NCBI RefSeq assembly: GCF_023078475.1
Contig: NZ_CP095741.1
Location: 1-64,000 of the forward strand
DNA length: 64,000 nucleotides
From: Luteibacter aegosomaticola
GTDB lineage: Bacteria; Pseudomonadota; Gammaproteobacteria; Xanthomonadales; Rhodanobacteraceae
Direction of reading: 5' to 3'
Below are positions 32,430 to 40,249 of the stretch, in pieces (position 1 is the stretch's first letter; each line of letters begins with the position of its first letter). Position numbers and translations under genes: made by a program. The notes under the pieces were generated by a model. The model ran no database searches and was not told where the DNA came from. It was given only the letters and a program-made list of their open reading frames with translations.

Positions 32430-33280
32430 TCAACAGACTTATCCACAATCGCCAGCACTTCATCCACGAAGGCGCGCAAGCGCGGAAGGTGGCGAAGATC
32501 GCGGTGGTAACCCAGCCACACATCGCGCCCCGGCGGTGATTCACCGAGGTCGATCCGTTCGATGCCTGGCGTGGCATCGCCAAGCGGGCAGGGCAGCACG
32601 GCGATTCCCATGCCGGCCGCACAGGCGCGCGCCTGGGCTTCGCGGCTGTTGCTTCGAAAGACTACGCGCGCATCGGGAAGGCGCTCGCGTAGCCATGCCA
32701 CATCGGGCATGCCGCCGAAGGCCGTATCCATGGTGACCAAACGATCCACAGGCACGGTGCCTGTAGCGCGGTAGGCGGCATACGGCATCGTCATCAGGCG
32801 TCGCTGGGCGATGTCGGGTTCTTCGAATGGCGTGATGCGGAACACGAGATCGGCCTCGCGACGGGCAAGGCTCAATAGGCGCGCATCCGTAATCAGTTCG
32901 ATGACGACAGCCGGGTGCCGCACGCCTAACGCGGCGATGGCGCGCGTGAGCACGTGCGCGCCGAACCAATCCGACGAGGACACCCGCAACACGCCGTCGA
33001 GCTCGCTGACCTGCCCACTGGCCGCTCGCTCGATACCCAGGGCCTCGCCTTCCATGCGTTCTGCGTGGGCCAGCACGGCCGCCCCTTCGTCCGTGAGGAC
33101 GAAGCCTTCGCTGGTGCGTTGGAAAAGCGCGGTACCCAGCGCTTCCTCGAGGGCGCGAATCCGCCGGCCCATGGTGGGCTGGGTCTGGCCCAGGTCACGC
33201 GCAGCCGCGCCGAGGGTGCCCCCACGGGCGACAGCGAGGAAGATCTTGAGGTCGCTCCATTCCATAAGGGGATCATGCAT
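32396..33280 (-). CDS. LysR-family transcriptional regulator
   Basis: The 294-residue product has an N-terminal winged helix-turn-helix (WSDLKIFLAVARGGTLGAAA, then QTQPTMGRRIRALEEALG) and a C-terminal inducer-binding domain. It diverges from the zinc-binding dehydrogenase/quinone oxidoreductase gene, so it probably controls that gene. The start may be the first ATG (33280) or the ATG six codons later (33262), which gives MEWSDLKIF. A palindrome overlaps the first start codon. Confidence 0.9.
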   Translation of the reverse strand: MHDPLMEWSDLKIFLAVARGGTLGAAARDLGQTQPTMGRRIRALEEALGTALFQRTSEGFVLTDEGAAVLAHAERMEGEALGIERAASGQVSELDGVLRVSSSDWFGAHVLTRAIAALGVRHPAVVIELITDARLLSLARREADLVFRITPFEEPDIAQRRLMTMPYAAYRATGTVPVDRLVTMDTAFGGMPDVAWLRERLPDARVVFRSNSREAQARACAAGMGIAVLPCPLGDATPGIERIDLGESPPGRDVWLGYHRDLRHLPRLRAFVDEVLAIVDKSVDQGETVPNHSP

Positions 33281-33288
33281 TTATGCAT
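33275..33288. promoter_or_regulatory. Palindrome at the LysR start, candidate operator
   Basis: ATGCAT-TT-ATGCAT, two copies of the self-complementary hexamer ATGCAT spaced by two bases, overlaps the first start codon of the lysR gene and lies upstream of the divergent oxidoreductase gene. Confidence 0.35.
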
Positions 33289-33375
33289 GGGTGGCGTGCA
33301 AATGTCGGCGTTCTCATGCGCCATGGCATGGCCTACCTTAGCTTCATTGGCGACGCCGTCGCCCGGAGAAAGCCC

Positions 33376-34380
33376 ATGAACGCGAATGCCACCATGACCG
33401 CCCTGCGCCTGGATACCGCTGGCCAGTCGATGTCCCTAGTCACCGTTGCCCGGCCGGTCGCCGGTCCCGGCGAGGTCCTCGTCCGCATTGCCGCCGCCGG
33501 CCTCAACCCCCTCGACGCCAAGATCCGTGCCGGTCAGGGCGGCCATGCCCGCCAGCCGGCGCCCTCGGTCCTCGGTATCGATATGGCCGGCCGGGTGGAA
33601 GCCGTGGGTCCGGGTGTCGAAGGCTTTGCCCCTGGCGATGCGGTCTACGGCATGACCGGCGGCGTCGGCGGCGTCCAGGGTTCCCTCGCTCAATTCGCGG
33701 CCGTCGATGCCCGGCTCCTCGCCCATGCCCCGTCAGCTATGCCGCTGACCGAAGCCGCCGCGCTACCGCTGGTCTTCATCACCGCATGGGAAGGCCTCGT
33801 CGATCGCGCCAACGTGCAGGCGGGCCAGTCGGTTCTCGTGATCGCTGGCGCCGGTGGCGTCGGCAGCATGGCGGTGCAGCTCGCCGTGGCTCGTGGCGCC
33901 CGTGTCTCCGCTACCGGTAGCGTGGCGCAGAAGACGATCATCGAAGGCCTCGGTGCCACATGGATCGATCGCGACGCGCCCATCAATGATGTCGTCGAAA
34001 CGCACACCGGCGGCGAAGGCTTCGACATCGTCTACGACACGTTGGGTGGCGCCACGCTCGACGCCGCCTTCGTTGCTGCCCGCCGCTACGGCGGCCACGT
34101 GGTCAGTAGCCTGGGTTGGGGCACGCATGCCCTCGCCCCATTGTCGTTCCGCGCGGCGACGTATTCCGGTGTGTTCACTCTCATGCCGCTGCTGATCGGC
34201 AAGGGACGTGAGCACCACGGTGAGATCATGGCCGAGGCGACCCGGCTAGTGGACGCTGGGAAGCTACGGCCCGTTCTGTCGGCGCGGCGTTTCGGCTTAG
34301 CCGAGGGGAATGCAGCCCTTGATCTGGTGGAGAGTGGGCGCGCGGGCGGAAAGGTGGTGGTCCTCCTCGACTCGATATAA
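33376..34380 (+). CDS. Zinc-binding dehydrogenase family, quinone oxidoreductase-like
   Basis: NADPH-dependent medium-chain dehydrogenase/reductase of 334 residues. The N-terminal GroES-like fold has AAGLNPLDAKIRAGQ and VLGIDMAGRVEAVG. The Rossmann nucleotide-binding motif is VIAGAGGVGSMAVQLA. Catalytic zinc ligands of alcohol dehydrogenases are not evident, consistent with the zeta-crystallin/quinone oxidoreductase branch. The ATG at 33376 has GGAGA seven bases upstream; the frame extends further up but without a good start. Divergent from lysR. Confidence 0.87.
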   Translation: MNANATMTALRLDTAGQSMSLVTVARPVAGPGEVLVRIAAAGLNPLDAKIRAGQGGHARQPAPSVLGIDMAGRVEAVGPGVEGFAPGDAVYGMTGGVGGVQGSLAQFAAVDARLLAHAPSAMPLTEAAALPLVFITAWEGLVDRANVQAGQSVLVIAGAGGVGSMAVQLAVARGARVSATGSVAQKTIIEGLGATWIDRDAPINDVVETHTGGEGFDIVYDTLGGATLDAAFVAARRYGGHVVSSLGWGTHALAPLSFRAATYSGVFTLMPLLIGKGREHHGEIMAEATRLVDAGKLRPVLSARRFGLAEGNAALDLVESGRAGGKVVVLLDSI

Positions 34381-34483
34381 GAGAGAGTGATGCATCAGAT
34401 TCATTTGCGATATTGGATTTATTGATGAGCCGCCGCCAGCATGGTGGGCAGGCAACAACGCCAGTCCCTGTGAGTGCTGCAGC

Positions 34484-35008
34484 ATGAAAATGAACGCCAT
34501 CCTCTGGCCCGAAGGCTATACGCCGGGAACCACGGAAAATTTCGTGTCCAATGAAGTCATTGTCGCGGGCCTCTCTGCCGCGGATGTCTGGCCGTTGCTG
34601 AGCGTGCCCGCGCAATGGCCGACGTACTATGCGAATTCCGCCAACGTCCGTTTCTACGAAGGGCGCGGTCCCGAGCTAGCCCTCGGCGATCGCTTCTACT
34701 TCGAGACGTTCGGCTTCCCGGTGGAATCGCAGGTCACCGAGTTCGTGCCGCCGTCGGCTGCGGAAGCGGGGCGCGTGGCGTGGCACGGCTGGGCTGGCGA
34801 GGACGGCGCTGATGACCGCCTGGATGTGATCCACGCTTGGCTGGTTGAAGATCTCGATGGTGGCCGCGTTCGCATCCTTACCCAGGAAGTGCAGAAGGGC
34901 GCACCGGCAAAGGCACTGCACGAAGCCAAGCCCAATCCGATGATCAATGGCCATCAGGATTGGCTCGATGGCCTGGTGGCTGCCGCGTTTGCTTCTAAGC
35001 AGGTTTAA
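34484..35008 (+). CDS. SRPBCC-family protein (START/Bet v1-like fold)
   Basis: A 174-residue protein with the hydrophobic-ligand-binding SRPBCC fold: VSNEVIVAGLSAADVWPLLS at the start, YEGRGPELALGDRFYF in the middle, and a long C-terminal helix after NGHQDWLDGLVAAAF. Members bind or modify small hydrophobic molecules; no specific ligand can be read. Its 3' end overlaps the converging LysR gene by 14 bp. Confidence 0.75.
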   Translation: MKMNAILWPEGYTPGTTENFVSNEVIVAGLSAADVWPLLSVPAQWPTYYANSANVRFYEGRGPELALGDRFYFETFGFPVESQVTEFVPPSAAEAGRVAWHGWAGEDGADDRLDVIHAWLVEDLDGGRVRILTQEVQKGAPAKALHEAKPNPMINGHQDWLDGLVAAAFASKQV

Positions 35009-35927
35009 GCGGGCGACGTTTGGTATTGCCTTGGCTTGTCTCGAAAAGCAGGCTGCGCAGCCACCGCTGTGCCGGATCGTGGTGACTACGTTCGTGCCAC
35101 ACCGCCATCTTGGTGAACCCTGGTATCTCAAGGGGCGGAGCGCATACCACCAGTCCATCCACGTCCGTCACTAATCGGCTGGGAAGGACCGCGACCATAT
35201 CGGTAGCACGCAGGACATCGGGCACCACGATGAAGCTCTTCACCGAGACGGTTACCTCGCGGTGCATGCCAAGGCGGTCCAAAGTCTCATCGGTGATACC
35301 GCGGAAGCTGCCGCCGCTGTAGGACACGAGCGCATGGTCGAGTTCACAGAAGCGCTTGAGCGTCAGTCGGCGATTTCCACGGATGGCCGGGTGGCCGGCT
35401 CGCAACGCGCACACATAGTGCTCGTCGAAGAGGTGTCGTGCGTGCAAGTCAGGCGCGAGCCCATCGGGTGTTACCAATGCGAGATCGACCTCGCCACGTT
35501 CGAGCTGGCCATGCACCTGCCGATCATCAACGGGTATCAGCGCCAAGCGGACATGAGGTGCTTTTGCCTTCAGCGCAGCAATAAACGGCACGGCAACCGC
35601 ACGTAGCGCGTAATCCGTCGCGGCGATGGTCATGCTCGCCGTCGCTGTCGCCGGTTCGAAAACGGCGGGCTGCAACAGGGCGGCAGCGCCGGCGAGTACC
35701 TGCTTCAGCGGAACCGCAAGCTCAAGGGCCCGGCTGGTCGGCACGATGCCGCGCCCGGTACGCGCAAACAGGGGGTCGCTGAAGGTCTCACGTAGTCGGC
35801 CGAGCATCGCGCTCATCGCCGGTTGGGTCACTCCGAGGCGACCCGCCGCACGCGTGACATGCCGCTCGTCGAGCAGGGCATCGAGTGCCTTGAGGAGGTT
35901 GAGGTCGAGCTGGCGGAGTTCTTTCAT
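34995..35927 (-). CDS. LysR-family transcriptional regulator
   Basis: The 310-residue product has a typical HTH (LDLNLLKALDALLDERHVTR, TQPAMSAMLGRLRETFSDPLF) of the NodD/NahR-like branch and a substrate-binding domain. It lies 15 bp after the bufC stop on the same strand, so read-through from the bufferin operon is possible, and it converges on the SRPBCC gene. Its target is unknown. Confidence 0.9.
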   Translation of the reverse strand: MKELRQLDLNLLKALDALLDERHVTRAAGRLGVTQPAMSAMLGRLRETFSDPLFARTGRGIVPTSRALELAVPLKQVLAGAAALLQPAVFEPATATASMTIAATDYALRAVAVPFIAALKAKAPHVRLALIPVDDRQVHGQLERGEVDLALVTPDGLAPDLHARHLFDEHYVCALRAGHPAIRGNRRLTLKRFCELDHALVSYSGGSFRGITDETLDRLGMHREVTVSVKSFIVVPDVLRATDMVAVLPSRLVTDVDGLVVCAPPLEIPGFTKMAVWHERSHHDPAQRWLRSLLFETSQGNTKRRPLKPA

Positions 35928-35942
35928 CCGCTTACCTTAAAA

Positions 35943-36674
35943 CTATCCCACGTCCGCGACGAGTCCGTCCTCAAACCACTCCCGTAGCAGCTGCCCGGCT
36001 ACGGTCGCTATATCCGCATCCGGGCGCAGGCGCTCCAGTAGCGCGCAAAGCTCGCCAAACGTTCCACCCGCCATGGCAAGATCGAGGCAGTCGGTTTCCC
36101 ACGGCGGCATGCTCGTGAAACGCGGCGTCAGTTGCTGGCGCCACACGCGTACGGCAACGGGGTCGGGAAGCAGAGTCGTGGCGGGCATCGCTGATGACGA
36201 CGACAGTGCCGCCCAGATCGATGGCGCGTTCGTGTGCACCCAGCGAAACCCAAGCGACGGAACGAACGAGAAGGTCGCCCGTTCCCAGTCGCTCACCGTG
36301 AGCTCCTGGAGAACCGCAGGCGTGACGTCTCGGCAGTAGAAGGCGTTACGCAGCGCGTGATCCAGCCAGGCAATCTCCGCAGCAGGATCGGGCAGGGGGA
36401 CAGCATGCACAAGGAACGCGGGGAAATCCTCGCCATAGCCATTGAGGTTCCACGAGGAAGACGGGTGCGCCTCCACGTACGCGGCGACGTGGCCTTCGAA
36501 CGCTTCCTCACCGAGCCAGCGTTCGACACGTTCAAACGTATCGCGCAACGAGCCCGCCAGCTGCCCGCGGTAATTGTTCGCATACACCCGCATCCCGCGC
36601 GGATCAGCGGGCGCGGCATCCCCTTCGCCCAGGACGGCGCTAAGGAACTGTTGCTGGAGGCGTGCAAGGCTCAT
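35943..36674 (-). CDS. bufC: Bufferin maturation partner, DUF2063 family (BufC)
   Basis: The 243-residue protein begins MSLARLQQQFLSAVLG and has the DUF2063 stretches YANNYRGQLAGSLRDTFERVE and WLDHALRNAFYCRD. In bufferin-type systems the DUF2063 protein is the partner of the DUF692 enzyme and probably recognises the precursor peptide. It overlaps the bufB stop by four bases (ATGA), so the two are translationally coupled. It is the last gene of the second buf operon. Confidence 0.85.
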   Translation of the reverse strand: MSLARLQQQFLSAVLGEGDAAPADPRGMRVYANNYRGQLAGSLRDTFERVERWLGEEAFEGHVAAYVEAHPSSSWNLNGYGEDFPAFLVHAVPLPDPAAEIAWLDHALRNAFYCRDVTPAVLQELTVSDWERATFSFVPSLGFRWVHTNAPSIWAALSSSSAMPATTLLPDPVAVRVWRQQLTPRFTSMPPWETDCLDLAMAGGTFGELCALLERLRPDADIATVAGQLLREWFEDGLVADVG

Positions 36675-37510
36675 GCGGCTGCGGCGATCACCGATGCGTT
36701 GATGCGGCGAGCATGGTTCAGTTCATCGAGCAATTCGTTGAACGGCGGAATATGGTCGTCGCGCTCGATCATGGTGGCGACCGGACCGAGCCGCGCGACG
36801 AAGCGTTCGTAGAGATCCCACACCGATGCCGGCACCGGCGCATCGTGTGTATCGACCAGCAGATCACGGCCCTGGCTATGCCCGGCGAGGTGAATCTGGC
36901 GCACGCGATCCAGCGGGAGCTGGTCCAGCCACTCATCCAGCCTGCGCGCGTGGTTCGTGGCACTGACCACGATGTTGTTGACGTCCAGGAGCAGGTAGCA
37001 GCCAGTGCGCTCGCAGAGCGCGGAGAGAAAGGCCGCCTCGGTCATGGCCGCGGGAAATTCGATATACGTGGAGGGGTTCTCCAGCACCAACGGCCGGCCC
37101 AGCACGTCCTGCGCGACGAGCACATTGCGGCTCACCACGTCGAGCGCCTCTTCGTTGTAAGGAAGCGGCAGCAGGTCGTGCGACTGGATACCGTCGATTC
37201 CCGTCCAGCACACATGGTCGGAGACCCACAGCGGATCGAACCGGTCCGCGAGCTTCCGCAGTTGTTTGAGGTAATCAATATCCAGACCATCGACGGCACC
37301 GATGTTCATCGATACGCCGTGAAGGGCGAGCGGATAACGGGAGCGTACTTCTTCGAGCACATGCAGCGGCCTGCCGCCATCGACCATGAAGTTCTCCGAG
37401 ATGACCTCGACGAAATCCAGCGGCTGGCGCGTTGCGAGGACATCCTCGTAATGCGGGACACGCAGGCCGAGACCAAAGCCGGCGAAGGTGGCGAGTGCAG
37501 GTGAGCTCAT
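36671..37510 (-). CDS. bufB: DUF692 multinuclear iron oxidase (BufB, MNIO enzyme)
   Basis: Modifying enzyme of the bufferin pathway, related to MbnB of methanobactin synthesis; it uses a multinuclear iron centre to convert cysteines, typically to thiooxazoles. The 279-residue TIM-barrel protein shows the metal-ligand motifs VISENFM, LALHGVSMNIG, SDHVCW, VLENPSTYI, LLLDVNNI, IHLAGHSQG and VDTHDAPV. The start is the ATG at 37510, with GGAG upstream; the frame extends further only through the intergenic hairpin. This is the only DUF692 gene in the window although two precursors are present. Confidence 0.92.
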   Translation of the reverse strand: MSSPALATFAGFGLGLRVPHYEDVLATRQPLDFVEVISENFMVDGGRPLHVLEEVRSRYPLALHGVSMNIGAVDGLDIDYLKQLRKLADRFDPLWVSDHVCWTGIDGIQSHDLLPLPYNEEALDVVSRNVLVAQDVLGRPLVLENPSTYIEFPAAMTEAAFLSALCERTGCYLLLDVNNIVVSATNHARRLDEWLDQLPLDRVRQIHLAGHSQGRDLLVDTHDAPVPASVWDLYERFVARLGPVATMIERDDHIPPFNELLDELNHARRINASVIAAAA

Positions 37511-37525
37511 GGCGTTCTCCAGAGG

Positions 37526-37549
37526 GCCCGGCCGTGGGAGCGGCCGGGC
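37526..37549 (-). promoter_or_regulatory. Stem-loop between bufA and bufB
   Basis: GCCCGGCCG and CGGCCGGGC form a perfect 9-bp GC-rich stem with a 6-nt loop in the 46-bp gap between the six-Cys precursor gene and bufB. There is no T run. Such a hairpin could reduce transcription or stabilise the precursor message, giving more peptide than enzyme. Confidence 0.6.
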
Positions 37550-37556
37550 AGGTGCA

Positions 37557-37826
37557 TCAGGCAGCCGGCGGAGTGGTGCTGCCGCCCTGCGCCTTGCATT
37601 CCGACACGGACACGGACTTGAAGCCCTGGCCCTTGCACTCGTTCTGGCCCTTGCAAGCGTGGTTGCCCGACTTGCAATCCGAGGTGCCCTTGCAGCTGTT
37701 GATGCCGTAACAATCGACGGTCTTGCCAGCGGCCTTTTCAGCCGCATGGACCGGCGCGGAGATCGCGGCGGCCGAGACGGCGAAGATGGCGGCAGCGGCG
37801 GCGATGCTGTGCGTTGCAGTGTTCAT
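37557..37826 (-). CDS. bufA: Bufferin-type precursor peptide, six-Cys type
   Basis: Ribosomally made, post-translationally modified peptide thought to bind copper in the periplasm. The 89-residue precursor has a signal peptide cleaved near VHA-AE (residue 28) and a mature part with Cys39, 45, 51, 58, 64 and 77 in repeated CKG/CKS contexts, ending in a Pro/Ala tail. GGAG precedes the start. Its own sigma-F-like promoter lies about 50-70 bp upstream, and bufB and bufC follow. The core cysteines are the expected targets of the DUF692 enzyme. Confidence 0.85.
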   Translation of the reverse strand: MNTATHSIAAAAAIFAVSAAAISAPVHAAEKAAGKTVDCYGINSCKGTSDCKSGNHACKGQNECKGQGFKSVSVSECKAQGGSTTPPAA

Positions 37827-37872
37827 GGCGTTACTCCGTAATCAGTTGGGTTGCCGAAGTGGCATAGGTCAG

Positions 37873-37898
37873 TTCGGCGGGAACAGCGGCTTGGTTAC
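37873..37898 (-). promoter_or_regulatory. ECF sigma-F type promoter of bufA(six-Cys)-bufB-bufC
   Basis: On the minus strand GTAACC (37898-37893), a 16-bp spacer and CGAA (37876-37873). This matches the Caulobacter sigma-F consensus as I recall it. The start codon is 47 bases downstream of the -10 element. Identical elements and spacing precede the other precursor gene and the sigma gene. Confidence 0.82.
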
Positions 37899-37918
37899 AG
37901 TAGCGGAACACACGCGCG

Positions 37919-38359
37919 TCAGCGGATCCGAAGCACGTGATCGAGCGACCACCGGCCCGCACCGCGGCCGATGAGGTACAGCAGGATGGCGGCCCACGAA
38001 AGATGGGTAGGCCACGCATCCGGATAAACAAAGATCTCGATGATCGTGGTCATGCCAAGCAGCACGGTCGCCGAAAGGCGGGTGAGCAGGCCGAGCACAA
38101 GGAAGACCGGCACGAACGTTTCGACGGAAGCGGAAAGATGGGCTGCTATTTCAGGCGGAATGAGCGGCAGCTTGTATTCCGTGCGGAACAGCTCGTAAGT
38201 GCCCTCGGTAATGGTGAGGAAACCCTCGACCTTGGTCCGGCCTGACTGGAAGAAGATCGCAGCGATCGAAACACGGCTGACCAGCGCCAGGAGGTCGTGC
38301 CCGATAAGGCCTTCCACGCGTGTCGCGACGCCGTTCCAGGTTTCCTTCAGTGATGACAT
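37919..38359 (-). CDS. bufD: DoxX family membrane protein
   Basis: The 146-residue product has four membrane segments and the DoxX-family [16 protein letters not shown] and [20 protein letters not shown]. DoxX proteins are frequent in bufferin (gig/hvf) loci and are thought to deal with redox state or transport. It is the last gene of the first buf operon, 12 bp after the second DUF2063 gene, and precedes the promoter of the six-Cys precursor gene. Confidence 0.83.
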   Translation of the reverse strand: MSSLKETWNGVATRVEGLIGHDLLALVSRVSIAAIFFQSGRTKVEGFLTITEGTYELFRTEYKLPLIPPEIAAHLSASVETFVPVFLVLGLLTRLSATVLLGMTTIIEIFVYPDAWPTHLSWAAILLYLIGRGAGRWSLDHVLRIR

Positions 38360-38371
38360 GGGGGGTGTCCT

Positions 38372-39115
38372 TCAGGCGGCGGCGAGCGCGCCGGCCGTTA
38401 GCAGTTGGGCGAAGAGAAGATCGGCGCGAGCCGAAGGGTGGGTACGCATGACGTGATCTACGACACTGGCGAGGGTGGTGCCGCCGCGGCAGGCTTCGAG
38501 GAACGCGAGCGAAGCGCTGTCGATCAGCACGCTGTCGACACTGAGTCCGGGCCGCGTCACCCGTGTCGCCTGCGGTTCCCAGATCAGGTCATCGCCCACG
38601 GCATGGCCATCGCGGCTGGCCTGCCATATGGAAAAGGCAGGGAACGCGGATGACACGAAGCGCGTGGCCGGATGCAGCACGATCGCTAGCTCGCCAAGCG
38701 CTTCCGGCGGCAACGTGCGTACCGCATCGACGGTAAGCGCGGGTGCATCCGTAGCGATGTAGCTCTCGGTCCACAGCCTGTCGAGTCGTGCGACGTCCAC
38801 CAGGTAGGGCAGTTCATCAGCCACCGGGGCCGCAGCGAGGAAGTCGGGAAACCACTCACCGTAAACCACCAGCCGCGCATCACGCGCTGGGTGCTCCGCG
38901 GCATACGCTGCCGCTGCGGACCGAAACCACGCTTGCCCCACGAGGCACGCGACGGCGGGATAGTTCGCCTCGAGCGCGTCGATGGCTGCGCGCTCCATCG
39001 TGCTTCGATGGATGGCGAAGCCGGGGTAGCGCGCAAGCCGCGTGTGCGGCCTGTCACGCTGGAGCCCGGCCAGGAACTCCCGTTGAAGCGCGGCGAGGGG
39101 CGAAGCGAGTGGCAT
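38372..39115 (-). CDS. bufC: Second DUF2063 (BufC-like) protein
   Basis: A 247-residue DUF2063 protein: MPLASPLAALQREFLAGLQ at the start, IHRSTMERAAIDALEANYPA in the middle, and a Leu/Ala-rich end. It is clearly diverged from the other copy (35943-36674). It lies 9 bp after the four-Cys precursor gene, without its own DUF692 enzyme. I infer that it adapts the single bufB product to the second precursor. Confidence 0.8.
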   Translation of the reverse strand: MPLASPLAALQREFLAGLQRDRPHTRLARYPGFAIHRSTMERAAIDALEANYPAVACLVGQAWFRSAAAAYAAEHPARDARLVVYGEWFPDFLAAAPVADELPYLVDVARLDRLWTESYIATDAPALTVDAVRTLPPEALGELAIVLHPATRFVSSAFPAFSIWQASRDGHAVGDDLIWEPQATRVTRPGLSVDSVLIDSASLAFLEACRGGTTLASVVDHVMRTHPSARADLLFAQLLTAGALAAA

Positions 39116-39124
39116 CGGCGTGCC

Positions 39125-39406
39125 TCAGCCGACCTTGGTCAGCGAGCCGTTACCCTTCGGCGTCTTGATCGCGGTGCAGGTGCCGGTGGGGACGTTCTTC
39201 CACGCGTTCTTCTGGTAATCGGCCTTGGCGGTGCCGGCACAGGTGGTGCCCGGGCCTGCGGCGCAATCGTTCTGGCCGGCCTTGGCGACACCCCAGCATT
39301 TCTCGACGGCGGGCTTCGCGGCCTGCTTCTGTTCATCGGCGTGGGCGACACCGGCCACGAGGGCGGCGACGGAGAAGGCGAACGAGGCAACGTAACGTGG
39401 GGTCAT
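39125..39406 (-). CDS. bufA: Bufferin-type precursor peptide, four-Cys (DUF2282) type
   Basis: The 93-residue precursor starts at the ATG at 39406 with GGAG upstream. It has a signal peptide cleaved near AHA-DE (residue 23) and four cysteines: Cys37 (EKCWGVA), Cys48 (NDCAAG), Cys56 (TTCAGT) and Cys77 (GTCTAI). The region [17 protein letters not shown] is the DUF2282 hallmark, a family now linked to bufferins. It is the first gene of an operon with the second DUF2063 gene and doxX. Confidence 0.87.
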   Translation of the reverse strand: MTPRYVASFAFSVAALVAGVAHADEQKQAAKPAVEKCWGVAKAGQNDCAAGPGTTCAGTAKADYQKNAWKNVPTGTCTAIKTPKGNGSLTKVG

Positions 39407-39454
39407 GGAACCGCTCCGGTTATGCCGGGCCCGATGGCCGGCTTCATGGACCAG

Positions 39455-39480
39455 TTCGCCGCCTCGTAGCCGGCGGTTAC
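39455..39480 (-). promoter_or_regulatory. ECF sigma-F type promoter of bufA(four-Cys)-bufC-doxX
   Basis: Minus strand GTAACC (39480-39475), 16-bp spacer, CGAA (39458-39455). The start codon of the precursor gene is 49 bases from the -10 element. Back to back with the promoter of the sigma gene at 39516-39541. Confidence 0.84.
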
Positions 39481-39515
39481 AGCGCATGGCGATTTTTTTC
39501 CTTGGCCGCCGTCCT

Positions 39516-39541
39516 GTAACCGAATGCGCTGTTCCGGCGAA
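39516..39541 (+). promoter_or_regulatory. ECF sigma-F type promoter of the sigma-nrsF operon (autoregulation)
   Basis: Plus strand GTAACC (39516-39521), 16-bp spacer, CGAA (39538-39541). A perfect DnaA-box 9-mer TTATCCACA (39543-39551) covers the predicted start point. The promoter implies that the sigma factor drives its own operon. Confidence 0.82.
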
Positions 39542-39628
39542 GTTATCCACATGCACGCCGTCACCTTCCTTGCCTTTACCCCAGGCCATTCCGCCAGTGA
39601 TGGCGGCTGGTCTACACTCCGGGGCGCA

Positions 39629-40249
39629 ATGGCCCGCGCGGAGTGGACACCCCTGGATCGAGTGGCGAATACCCGAGACCCGGCGCGCGATCAGGCGGCC
39701 GAGGGCCTGGCGGCGATCGAGCGCGAGCTCAGGCGCCGGTTCGTCCTTGGCCTCGAGGGCGATGCCGTGGCGTATCGCCAGTTCCTCGACGAACTGGCCT
39801 CGCACCTGCGCGGCTACCTGCGCCGCCGTCTTCCGCGCGCTCTCGATGATGTCGAGGACATCCTCCAGGAGACCTTGCTGGCCGTGCACAACGCCCGGCA
39901 TACCTACCGTTCCGGCGAGCCGCTGACGGCCTGGGTGCACGCGATTACCCGCTACAAGCTCATGGATTTCTTCAGGGCCCATGCCCGGCGCGATGCGCTG
40001 CATGACCCGATCGACGACGACCAGCTGTTCGTCGTCTCCGACGCCGAGCCTGCGGATGCCCGCCGTGACGTGGGACAATTGCTCGAGACGCTACCGGACC
40101 GCCATCGCTTGCCCATCCAGCTGGTCAAATTGCAGGGCCTCTCCATTGCCGAGGCCGCCGAGAGCAGCGGCCTGTCGGAATCCGCGGTGAAGGTCGGGAT
40201 CCATCGCGGCCTGAAGGCGCTCGCCGCGCGCATCCGGGGTAGCGCATGA
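39629..40249 (+). CDS. sigF: ECF RNA polymerase sigma factor, sigma-F/ECF16-like
   Basis: Alternative sigma factor that should read the three GTAACC-N16-CGAA promoters of this locus. Region 2 is [20 protein letters not shown] with [17 protein letters not shown]. Region 4 is [18 protein letters not shown] with [15 protein letters not shown] prefer the ATG at 39629 (206 residues); another in-frame ATG at 39551 would give 232 residues but lies almost at the predicted transcription start. It overlaps the anti-sigma gene by four bases, typical of sigma/anti-sigma pairs. Confidence 0.88.
   Translation: MARAEWTPLDRVANTRDPARDQAAEGLAAIERELRRRFVLGLEGDAVAYRQFLDELASHLRGYLRRRLPRALDDVEDILQETLLAVHNARHTYRSGEPLTAWVHAITRYKLMDFFRAHARRDALHDPIDDDQLFVVSDAEPADARRDVGQLLETLPDRHRLPIQLVKLQGLSIAEAAESSGLSESAVKVGIHRGLKALAARIRGSA

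Noticed and set aside
39407..40078. Upstream extension of the four-Cys precursor frame to 317 codons
   Set aside because: It runs through the promoter region and the sigma gene; the ATG at 39406 gives a proper signal peptide and ribosome binding site.
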